Of a DNA stretch of 24,133 nt, positions 18,064 to 24,133 are shown piece by piece. The notes beneath the pieces are model-generated. The model made no database searches and was not told where the DNA came from. It was given only the letters and a program-made list of their open reading frames with translations. Source of the DNA: CADEED01 sp036274075 (GTDB taxonomy: Bacteria; Pseudomonadota; Gammaproteobacteria; Steroidobacterales; Steroidobacteraceae); assembly GCA_036274075.1 (NCBI GenBank), contig DASUGK010000140.1, forward strand, positions 1 to 24,133. The letters run 5' to 3'. The number at the start of each line of letters is the position of its first letter. Position 1 is the stretch's first letter. The position numbers and the translations under genes are program-made.

Positions 18064-18785
18064 TGGCGTCCATGAAGAGCCTGTTCGCCATCTTGTTGCT
18101 GTTCACTGCGCCGATCCTGTTTGCGCAGGCCGCGCCGCCGCAGCCCACCGAGGCGAATTTCCGCAAGAAGCTGGGCATCGGTCCGGAAGTGCGCCTGGAC
18201 TACCGCAACCTCGAGTGCAAGCCGGTGGATTTCGCGGGCTTCGTGGCCGACATGCGCAAGCCCGGCGCCCACGCCGACGTCGACCGTGATGTCGACGGCA
18301 AGGCCGTGACCATGTCGGCCAAGCTCAAGGGCATGGCGGCCTGCCCGTCGCCATACCCGCCGATCACCACCATGCCGCCCTTCGATCTCGAGGATCTGTC
18401 GGGCAAGCGCGTGACGTCCGCGAGCCTCAAGGGCAAACCCACGCTGGTCAGTTTCTTCTTCTCGAGCTGCGTGCCCTGCATCCTCGAAGTGCAGCCGCTC
18501 AACCGCTTCGCAGCGGCGCGCCCGCACATGAACTTCCTCGCGGTGACCTACGACGAGCCCGAGGTGGCGCGTGCCTTCGTGCAGAGATTCGGCGTCAAGT
18601 GGCGCGTCGTGCCCGATGCGCAGAATTTCATCGAACGCATGCGCGTCAAGCAGTACCCACTGCTGGCGTTGTTCGATGCCAATGGCAAACTGCTGGGCAC
18701 AAGGAAGGGTGGGGCACGGGACGAGCTCGAGGCGGCCAATGTCGAGCCGCAGCTCAAGCGCTGGATGGACAGCCTCCTGAAATAG
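18063..18785 (+). CDS. Secreted thioredoxin-fold protein (redoxin/TlpA-like)
   Basis: A 240-aa exported protein with signal peptide MASMKSLFAILLLFTAPILF followed by AQA. The N-terminal part (about 25-105) has no clear family. The C-terminal part is a thioredoxin-like domain that begins PPFDLEDLSGKRVTSASLKG, with the redox motif SSCVPC (Cys136, Cys139) and the cis-proline region KQYPLLALFDANGKLLGTRK. Such proteins act in periplasmic thiol-disulfide exchange, for instance in cytochrome maturation, which would fit the c-type cytochromes nearby. The ATG at 18063 overlaps the glycosylase stop by one base (TAATG); a second ATG at 18072 would remove three residues and is also possible. Two further cysteines (52 and 94) lie in the N-terminal part. 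Confidence 0.88.
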   Translation: MASMKSLFAILLLFTAPILFAQAAPPQPTEANFRKKLGIGPEVRLDYRNLECKPVDFAGFVADMRKPGAHADVDRDVDGKAVTMSAKLKGMAACPSPYPPITTMPPFDLEDLSGKRVTSASLKGKPTLVSFFFSSCVPCILEVQPLNRFAAARPHMNFLAVTYDEPEVARAFVQRFGVKWRVVPDAQNFIERMRVKQYPLLALFDANGKLLGTRKGGARDELEAANVEPQLKRWMDSLLK

Positions 18786-18831
18786 GCCCGGTCAACCGCC
18801 GTGCGGCTACCGCGTTTACACGGGTAAGCCT

Positions 18832-20280
18832 ATGACCGCGACGCAGAATTCCGTTGCCGCCGCCATTGCCGTCAACCGCTTCGGGCTCGGCGCCCGGCCG
18901 GGGGAACTGGCGCGCGCGGCCGGCGACCCGCAGGGCTGGCTCCTGAAGCAGCTCGAGGGCAGCCCGCAGGTCCTGGCCGGCGAGGGCCTGGAATCCTCGG
19001 CTGACGTTCTCCAGAAAGCACTCGATTTGCGCCGCGACCTCGTCGCGGCGCGGCGTGCAAAAAAAGACGGCGACGCGAATCCGGACAAGGCCGTGGCGGC
19101 GGCGCTGAAGCTGCCGGCCATCACGCGGCCCGTGTACATCGACGAGGCGTACGCGCGGTTCTCGCACGCCATCACCACCGATCGTCCCTTCCTCGAGCGG
19201 CTCACGCAGTTCTGGAGCAATCACTTCGCGGTGTCGGTGGACAAGATCGCCGTGCTGGGCGTCGCCGGTGCGATGGAGCGCGAGGCCATCCGGCCGCACG
19301 TCACCGGCAGCTTCACCAAACTACTGATGGCGGTCGAGAAGCATCCCGCGATGATCCTCTATCTCGACAACCAGACCTCGATCGGGCCGAACTCGCGCGC
19401 GGCGCAGTTCATGGCACGCCGCGGCAGGGCCAAGGGGCGCAAGCTCGACATCAACGAGAACCTGGCGCGCGAAATCCTGGAGCTGCACACGCTGGGCGTG
19501 GATGGCGGCTACACGCAGGCCGACGTGACGACGTTCGCGCAGGCGCTATCGGGCTGGTCGATCGGCGGCGAGGACCAGGGCCGCAGGTTCGCGCGGCTGG
19601 GTTACGGCAGCGGCAAGCCCGGAGAATTCTTTTTCCGCGAAGTGTTCCACGAGCCCGGCGCCAAGCGGTTGCTGGGCCGCAGCTACGGCGACGACGGCGT
19701 GAAGCAGGGCGAGGCCATCCTCGAAGACCTGGCGTTGCGACCCGAGACCGCGCGCCACGTGTCCACCAAGCTGGCGCGCCACTTCATCGCAGACGATCCG
19801 CCCGGGGAGGTCGTCGAGCGCATGACTCGGGCCTGGCTGGACAGCCGCGGCCAGCTGTCCAAGGTGTACGCGGCGCTGATCGAATCGCCCGAAGCCTGGA
19901 GCCAGCCGCTGGCCAAGTTCAAGACGCCGGCTGACTACATCCATTCCTCGTTTCGCGCGTTGTCGATTCCACTCCAGGACAAGCGCCGCGCGTTGCAGGC
20001 TTTCGAAGCGCTCGGCCAGCGCAACTTGAGCCCCGGATCGCCGGCGGGCTGGCCCGACACCAGCGCCGACTGGGACGGATCGTCGGCGCTGCTCAAGCGC
20101 ATCGCGTGGGCCGATGCGGTGGCGCAGCGCCTGGGTGATTCACGCAATGCACGCGAGATCGCGCCCGAGGTTCTCGGCGTCACGCTGGGCGATGCGACGG
20201 CGCGGGCCATTGCGCGCGCCGACAGCGGCGCGCAGGCCATGACGCTGTTCCTGGCCTCTCCCGAGTTCATGCGGCGTTGA
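18832..20280 (+). CDS. DUF1800 domain-containing protein
   Basis: A 482-aa protein of the DUF1800 family (PF08811-like). It begins with the family's VNRFGLGARPGELARA segment. It then has the conserved blocks FWSNHFAVSVDK (residues 127-138), NENLAREILELHTLGVDGGY and TQADVTTFAQALSGWSIG, followed by AKRLLGRSYGDDG and the C-terminal ASPEFMRR. Many relatives are exported, but no signal peptide is visible at this N-terminus. The biochemical role of the family is unknown; it almost always stands beside a DUF1501 gene. That pairing is seen here, with the DUF1501 start 10 bp downstream and its ribosome binding site overlapping this stop. The ATG at 18832 is preceded by a weak GGGTAA. Confidence 0.93.
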   Translation: MTATQNSVAAAIAVNRFGLGARPGELARAAGDPQGWLLKQLEGSPQVLAGEGLESSADVLQKALDLRRDLVAARRAKKDGDANPDKAVAAALKLPAITRPVYIDEAYARFSHAITTDRPFLERLTQFWSNHFAVSVDKIAVLGVAGAMEREAIRPHVTGSFTKLLMAVEKHPAMILYLDNQTSIGPNSRAAQFMARRGRAKGRKLDINENLAREILELHTLGVDGGYTQADVTTFAQALSGWSIGGEDQGRRFARLGYGSGKPGEFFFREVFHEPGAKRLLGRSYGDDGVKQGEAILEDLALRPETARHVSTKLARHFIADDPPGEVVERMTRAWLDSRGQLSKVYAALIESPEAWSQPLAKFKTPADYIHSSFRALSIPLQDKRRALQAFEALGQRNLSPGSPAGWPDTSADWDGSSALLKRIAWADAVAQRLGDSRNAREIAPEVLGVTLGDATARAIARADSGAQAMTLFLASPEFMRR

Positions 20281-20284
20281 GGAG
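20279..20284 (+). promoter_or_regulatory. Ribosome binding site of the DUF1501 gene overlapping the DUF1800 stop
   Basis: GAGGAG overlaps the TGA at 20278-20280 and lies 6 bp before the ATG at 20291. It supports this start and tight coupling of the two genes. Confidence 0.65.
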
Positions 20285-20290
20285 TGCCCG

Positions 20291-21556
20291 ATGAGCCGAT
20301 CGCTGTCACGACGCAGCTTCCTCGAAGCCTCGCTGTTCACCGGCGCGAGCAGCCTGCTGGCTTCGCGGCTGGCCTTCGCGCATGCTCCCACCGAGGCGCG
20401 TTTCGTGTTCGTGCTGTTGCGCGGGGCCCTCGACGGGTTGTCAGCCGTGCCGCCCGTCGGCGACCCGGCCTACGCGGGGCTGCGCGGCCAGATCGCGCTG
20501 GCGAAGTCCGGCGACGACGCGGCACTGCCGCTCGACTCGACATTCGCCATGCACCCGGCACTGAAATTCCTGCACGCCAGCTACGCCGCGAAGGAACTCG
20601 CGGTGTTGCACGCGGTGGCATCGCCGTACCGAGAGCGTTCGCATTTCGACGGCCAGAACGTGCTCGAGAATGGCGGCGTCGTGCCGCACGGGCTCAACAG
20701 CGGCTGGATCAATCGTGCAATCGACGCGCTGCCCGCGGCGGCGCGCGGCGCGGGCGGCGTGGCGCTGGGCGCAAACGTTCCGCTGGCCATGCGCGGTCCC
20801 GCGGTGGTTGCGTCCTGGTCGCCCACGAAAATAGCGGCGCTGGACGATGACACCATGGCGCGCATCACCGATCTCTATTCCGGCGACGCCTTGTTGTCGC
20901 GCCGCCTGGCCGAAGCGCTGGAGAGTGACGCCATCGCCAACGAGGCGCTGGCCGCGGCCAATGCCGAGGGCGACGAAGCCATGATGGGCGATGGCGACAA
21001 CGTCGTCGTGCGCGACCAGGAGCAGAGGCGCAGGGGCGGAGCCCGTTTCCTCGAGACGGCACGGGCCGCGGCGGGATTCCTAAGGCGCGAAGACGGCCCG
21101 CGCGTCGCGATGTTCGACACCTCGGGTTGGGACACGCATGCCAACGAGGGTGGCGCGCAGGGCCAGCTCGCGCTGCGTTTGCGTGCACTGGATGGTGCGC
21201 TGGCCGCGCTCAAGGAGTCGCTCGGTCCGGCGTGGCGCCATACCGTGATACTCGTGGCGACGGAGTTCGGCCGCACCGCGGCGATCAACGGCACACGTGG
21301 CACCGACCATGGCACCGGCGCCGCGGCATTCTTGTTAGGCGGCGCCGTGGCCGGCGGGCGCGTCCTGGCCGACTGGCCCGGCCTCTCGCGTTCCGCGCTG
21401 TACGAGGGCCGCGACCTGCGGCCGACCCGGGACCTGCGTTCGGTGATGAAGGGCGTGCTGCGCGATCATCTCCTCGTGCCGGCGTCAGTGCTGGATTCCA
21501 CCGTCTTTCCCGGCAGCTCGGCTGCCCGCGCCACCGACGGGCTCATCCGCGGCTAG
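20291..21556 (+). CDS. DUF1501 domain-containing protein with Tat signal
   Basis: A 421-aa protein with a twin-arginine export signal: SRRSFLEASLF (Arg7, Arg8) and a hydrophobic stretch before AFAHA. The mature part belongs to DUF1501, a family related to the alkaline-phosphatase/sulfatase fold. Probable metal or active-site motifs are SHFDGQN, FDTSGWDTHANEG (Asp281, His283), EFGRTAAING (325 onward) and GTDHGTG (Asp339, His340). The middle contains a long polar alpha-helical region. The Tat signal suggests a folded metalloprotein sent across the membrane together with, or for, the DUF1800 partner. No cysteine occurs in the whole sequence, so it cannot be a formylglycine substrate of the downstream FGE, despite the shared fold with sulfatases. 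Confidence 0.94.
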   Translation: MSRSLSRRSFLEASLFTGASSLLASRLAFAHAPTEARFVFVLLRGALDGLSAVPPVGDPAYAGLRGQIALAKSGDDAALPLDSTFAMHPALKFLHASYAAKELAVLHAVASPYRERSHFDGQNVLENGGVVPHGLNSGWINRAIDALPAAARGAGGVALGANVPLAMRGPAVVASWSPTKIAALDDDTMARITDLYSGDALLSRRLAEALESDAIANEALAAANAEGDEAMMGDGDNVVVRDQEQRRRGGARFLETARAAAGFLRREDGPRVAMFDTSGWDTHANEGGAQGQLALRLRALDGALAALKESLGPAWRHTVILVATEFGRTAAINGTRGTDHGTGAAAFLLGGAVAGGRVLADWPGLSRSALYEGRDLRPTRDLRSVMKGVLRDHLLVPASVLDSTVFPGSSAARATDGLIRG

Positions 21557-21618
21557 CTTCAACCCTCTTTCGCGCGAAAAGTCTGCAGGACAACGGCAGT
21601 GCTGGCGTCGCCGCCCGG

Positions 21619-21634
21619 TCGGACCTAGGTCCGA
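21619..21634. promoter_or_regulatory. 16-bp perfect palindrome just upstream of the FGE gene
   Basis: TCGGACCTAGGTCCGA is a perfect palindrome that ends on the A of the proposed FGE start codon. It lies in the 77-bp gap after the DUF1501 stop, close to another palindrome (TTTCGCGCGAAA, 21568-21579). It may be an operator or may affect translation start; no regulator is known. Confidence 0.4.
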
Positions 21635-22932
21635 TGCACCGGCGCGGCTCACTAACTATAGGATGCCGGTCCCCCCGATGCGGTTTTGTCGCCGCCGCTG
21701 GAATATTCATCGTGCAAGGACCAGCAAGCCGCTCGGCCCCTCGCGGGGCATCCAGGCCATCGCATCTCCAATGGCGAAAGATTGCGCTGGGTTCGATAGT
21801 GGTCTCGGCCGCTGCCATCGTCGGATTCCTCGTCGGGCCGTACTTTTCTCTCCAGGCGACTAACAAAGAGCATACCGCGGCGCAGCAGCGGCCCTCGGTC
21901 GTCGAGGGTGATGGTGTGCAGGGCCCGAAGGCCATGGTGTGGATCCCCGCGGGCGAATTCCTCATGGGCAGCGACCATGAGCTGGCGCGCCCCAACGAAC
22001 GGCCGACCCATCGCGTGCGCGTCGCGGGATTCTGGATGGACCGCACGCATGTCACCAACGCGCAATTCGGCGAGTTCGTGAAATCCACGGGCTACGTGAC
22101 CACTGCCGAACGCAAGCCGGAGTGGGAGACGCTGCGCGTGCAGGTGCCCGCGGGTACGCCGCAGCCGCCGGACTCCGAGCTGGTCGCGGGCGCCATGGTG
22201 TTCGTGGGCACGGACATCCCGGTGTCGCTGGACGACTGGTCGCAGTGGTGGCGCTACGTGCCGGGCGCGACCTGGCGCCATCCACAGGGACCGGGCAGCG
22301 ACATCCTCGGCAAGGATGAACATCCCGTGGTGCAGGTCTCGTACGAGGACGCGCAGGCCTACGCGCGCTGGGCAGGCAAACGCCTGCCAACCGAGGCTGA
22401 ATGGGAATATGCCGCGCGCGGCGGGCTCGAGCAGGCCACCTACGCCTGGGGCGAAGAATTCACGGTCAATGGCCAGGTGATGGCGAATACCTGGGACACG
22501 AAAGCGCGGCCCTTCCCGGTAGTTAGCGCGCGGGCGGGCGGGGCGGCGGGCACGTCGCGTGTCAGGACGTTCCCGGCCAATGGCTACGGCCTCTACGACA
22601 TGACCGGCAATGCCTGGCAGTGGGTCGCGGACTGGTATCGCATGGACTACTTCGCGCAGCAGTCAGGCCGCGGAGTCATCGACAATCCCGCCGGCCCCGC
22701 CGACAGCTACGACCCCGAGGATCGATTCGCCCCGGCCGGGGCGCCCAAGCGTGTCACGCGCGGCGGCTCGTTCCTGTGCAATGTCGACTACTGCCTGAGT
22801 TACCGGCCGAGCGCCCGGCGCGGCAATGATCCTTACAACCCGATGTCGCACATCGGCTTCCGGCTGGTAATGGATGAACGCGAATGGAAAGTCGCGATGA
22901 AGGCCAGGGGAATCGGCCATGACGCTGGCTAG
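21634..22932 (+). CDS. Membrane-anchored formylglycine-generating enzyme (sulfatase-modifying factor family)
   Basis: Formylglycine-generating enzymes oxidise the active-site cysteine of sulfatases to formylglycine. The catalytic domain spans about 100-425 and has VWIPAGEFLMGS, ERPTHRVRVAGFWMDRTHVT, GKRLPTEAEWEYAARGG, NGYGLYDMTGNAWQWVADWY, and the key segment RGGSFLCNVDYC with Cys382 and Cys387, matching the Cys336/Cys341 pair of human FGE. The end GFRLVMDE is typical. Before the domain a basic stretch (HLQWRK) precedes one hydrophobic segment at about 50-69 (IALGSIVVSAAAIVGFLVGP), which predicts an N-in anchor with the enzyme outside. The start is uncertain: ATG 21634 gives 432 aa, and GTG 21712 would give 406. 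The gene overlaps the next by 14 bp and is two genes before a sulfatase. Confidence 0.9.
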   Translation: MHRRGSLTIGCRSPRCGFVAAAGIFIVQGPASRSAPRGASRPSHLQWRKIALGSIVVSAAAIVGFLVGPYFSLQATNKEHTAAQQRPSVVEGDGVQGPKAMVWIPAGEFLMGSDHELARPNERPTHRVRVAGFWMDRTHVTNAQFGEFVKSTGYVTTAERKPEWETLRVQVPAGTPQPPDSELVAGAMVFVGTDIPVSLDDWSQWWRYVPGATWRHPQGPGSDILGKDEHPVVQVSYEDAQAYARWAGKRLPTEAEWEYAARGGLEQATYAWGEEFTVNGQVMANTWDTKARPFPVVSARAGGAAGTSRVRTFPANGYGLYDMTGNAWQWVADWYRMDYFAQQSGRGVIDNPAGPADSYDPEDRFAPAGAPKRVTRGGSFLCNVDYCLSYRPSARRGNDPYNPMSHIGFRLVMDEREWKVAMKARGIGHDAG

Positions 22933-23914
22933 GGTGAGCTCGTACGCCGCGTTGCTCGCGGTGTGGGTGCTCGGCGCAGCGGCGGCCGCGCAGGCGCCGG
23001 TACTCCCGTCCTGGAATGACGGCGAGGCGAAGTCGCGCATCATCGATTTCGTGCACGCCGTCACCGATCCGCGCGGCAAGGACTACGTGGCGCCGGGCGA
23101 TCGCATCGCGACCTTCGACAACGACGGCACGTTGTGGGCCGAGCAGCCGCTGTACTTCCAGTTCCTGTTCATGCTGGACCAGGTGAAAAAGGCGGCGCCA
23201 AGACACCCGGAATGGAAGTACAACCCCGCGTTCCAGGCGCTGGCCGCGCAGGACAAGGCGGCGCTGGAGAAGCTGGGCCAGAAGCCGCTGCTCGAGTTGA
23301 TGGGCGCAGGCAACAGCGGAATGACCGTCTCCGAATACGACACGACCATCCGCAACTGGCTGGCGACCTCGAAGCATCCGAAATACCAGCGGCCCTTCAC
23401 CGACCTCACCTACGAGCCCATGCGCGAGCTGCTGGCCTGGCTGCGCGCCAACGGCTTCCGCACCTTCATCGTCTCGGGCGGCTCGGTCGAGTTCATGCGC
23501 CCCTGGGCCGAAAGGGCCTATGGCATTCCGCCCGAACAGGTGGTCGGCAGCCAGCAGGAAGTGAAATTCGAGATGAAGGACGGCAAGCCAGTGCTGACCC
23601 GCGAAGCCAAATTCGCCTTCGTCGACGACGGGCCCGGAAAGCCCGTCGGCATCTATCGCCACATCGGCAAGCGCCCGATCCTGGCCTTCGGAAATTCCGA
23701 CGGCGACTTGCAGATGCTGCAGGTCACGGCTGCCGGCGAAGGGCGTCGTCTCGTGCTCATCGTTCATCACGACGATGCCGGGCGTGAGTACGCCTACGAC
23801 CGCGACTCGCACATCGGCAAGCTCGACGAGGCCTGGGACGAAGCCAGGGCCAGGAACTGGATCGTAGTCAGCATGAAATCCGACTGGAAGAGGGTATTCA
23901 CGTTCGAGAAGTAA
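22919..23914 (+). CDS. Secreted HAD-superfamily phosphatase
   Basis: A 331-aa protein with a signal peptide (SYAALLAVWVLGAAAAAQA) and all core HAD motifs. Motif I is TFDNDGTLW, with Asp67 the nucleophile and Asp69 the acid/base. Motif II is IVSGGS at 184-189. A lysine in the GPGKPVGIYRHIGKRP region is motif III, and GNSDGD at 258-263 is motif IV. The fold is close to phosphoserine-phosphatase-like HADs, with a helical cap between motifs I and II. The substrate is unknown. The export signal puts it in the same compartment as the sulfatase and the FGE domain. The ATG at 22919 overlaps the FGE stop by 14 bp. From memory, this type of HAD gene is often beside arylsulfatase genes, which suggests joint use of sulfated and phosphorylated esters. 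Confidence 0.92.
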   Translation: MTLARVSSYAALLAVWVLGAAAAAQAPVLPSWNDGEAKSRIIDFVHAVTDPRGKDYVAPGDRIATFDNDGTLWAEQPLYFQFLFMLDQVKKAAPRHPEWKYNPAFQALAAQDKAALEKLGQKPLLELMGAGNSGMTVSEYDTTIRNWLATSKHPKYQRPFTDLTYEPMRELLAWLRANGFRTFIVSGGSVEFMRPWAERAYGIPPEQVVGSQQEVKFEMKDGKPVLTREAKFAFVDDGPGKPVGIYRHIGKRPILAFGNSDGDLQMLQVTAAGEGRRLVLIVHHDDAGREYAYDRDSHIGKLDEAWDEARARNWIVVSMKSDWKRVFTFEK

Positions 23915-23918
23915 GGAG
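23913..23918 (+). promoter_or_regulatory. Ribosome binding site of the sulfatase gene
   Basis: AAGGAG overlaps the last two bases of the HAD gene stop codon and lies 6 bp before the ATG at 23925. Confidence 0.7.
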
Positions 23919-23924
23919 AAGCCA

Positions 23925-24133
23925 ATGATTCGCAGTGGTCTCGCGCTGTTCGCAGCGCTGTCGCTCGCCTGCGCTGCGCAGGCGCAACAGCCGAAGCCCA
24001 ACATCGTCGTCTTCTGGGGCGATGACATCGGGCAGTCCAATATCAGCGCCTATTCGCACGGGGTGATGGGGTACAAGACGCCCAACATCGACCGCGTGGC
24101 GCGCGAAGGCATGATGTTCACCGACTACTACGC
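23925..24133 (+). CDS. Secreted sulfatase (partial, 3' end outside window)
   Basis: The first 69 residues of a sulfatase of the alkaline-phosphatase superfamily are visible. A signal peptide (MIRSGLALFAALSLACAAQA) is followed by PNIVVFWGDDIGQSN, in which Asp33 and Asp34 match the calcium ligands of the family. KTPNIDRVAREGMMFTDYYA comes next. The active-site motif that carries the modified cysteine or serine should come just a few residues after the window ends. From memory, relatives with this N-terminus continue as QSCTAGR-like, a cysteine-type site, which would need the FGE encoded two genes upstream. The gene starts 10 bp after the HAD stop with a strong ribosome binding site, so it is in the same operon. 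The substrate class cannot be told from this part. Confidence 0.93.
   Translation, partial: MIRSGLALFAALSLACAAQAQQPKPNIVVFWGDDIGQSNISAYSHGVMGYKTPNIDRVAREGMMFTDYY

Noticed and set aside
20291..21556. DUF1501 protein as a substrate of the neighbouring FGE
   Set aside because: The translated protein contains no cysteine, so no CxPxR-type site can exist.
21127..21633. An extended in-frame start for the FGE gene inside DUF1501
   Set aside because: This part overlaps about 430 bp of a well-supported gene and encodes arginine-rich sequence unlike any FGE. The start at 21634 or 21712 is far more likely.

Overview
This is a GC-rich, densely packed bacterial chromosome segment. The gene set points to a proteobacterium, and a gammaproteobacterial relative of the Xanthomonadales/Steroidobacter type is my best guess. 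The clues are a full-length B12-dependent MetH directly after MetF, a CadC-like winged-helix/TPR regulator, c-type diheme cytochromes, a DUF1800/DUF1501 pair and short palindromic intergenic repeats. The taxon is inferred from gene content only. I see no tRNA, rRNA, CRISPR array, transposase or phage gene, and no gene-free stretch longer than about 235 bp.

Layout. (1) 1-2046, minus strand: a probable four-gene operon read right to left, made of an Lrp/AsnC regulator, an unannotated 57-aa small ORF, a nucleotidyltransferase-fold protein and a serine hydrolase cut by the window edge. (2) 2182-6784, plus: metF-metH, the last two steps of methionine synthesis, divergent from the Lrp gene across a spacer with an imperfect inverted repeat. 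(3) 6785-10901: long-stem repeat A, a membrane-bound CadC-like regulator, a YHS-domain protein, a vanadium-haloperoxidase/PAP2-like secreted enzyme and a small EamA-type membrane protein. (4) 10961-14123: a DUF1080 protein, a second copy of repeat A, then pirin and a lipoprotein amidohydrolase, which overlap by ATGA. (5) 14167-14352: a compound nested palindrome (repeat B). (6) 14357-17420: two periplasmic diheme c-type cytochromes on the minus strand, flanking a plus-strand SRPBCC protein. (7) 17488-18785, plus: an alkyladenine DNA glycosylase overlapping a secreted thioredoxin-fold protein. (8) 18832-24133, plus: DUF1800, DUF1501 (Tat signal), a membrane-anchored formylglycine-generating enzyme (FGE), a secreted HAD phosphatase and a secreted sulfatase cut by the window end.

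The most interesting parts are the last block and the repeats. The FGE keeps both active-site cysteines, but a single N-terminal membrane segment should place its domain outside the cytoplasm. It sits in an overlapping operon with a Sec-exported HAD hydrolase and a Sec-exported sulfatase, which suggests sulfatase maturation after export. Repeat A occurs twice, each time with a CCCCGGAA box 0-2 bp after a stop codon. Repeat B is a separate family with 36-bp perfect arms and an additional 31-bp copy.
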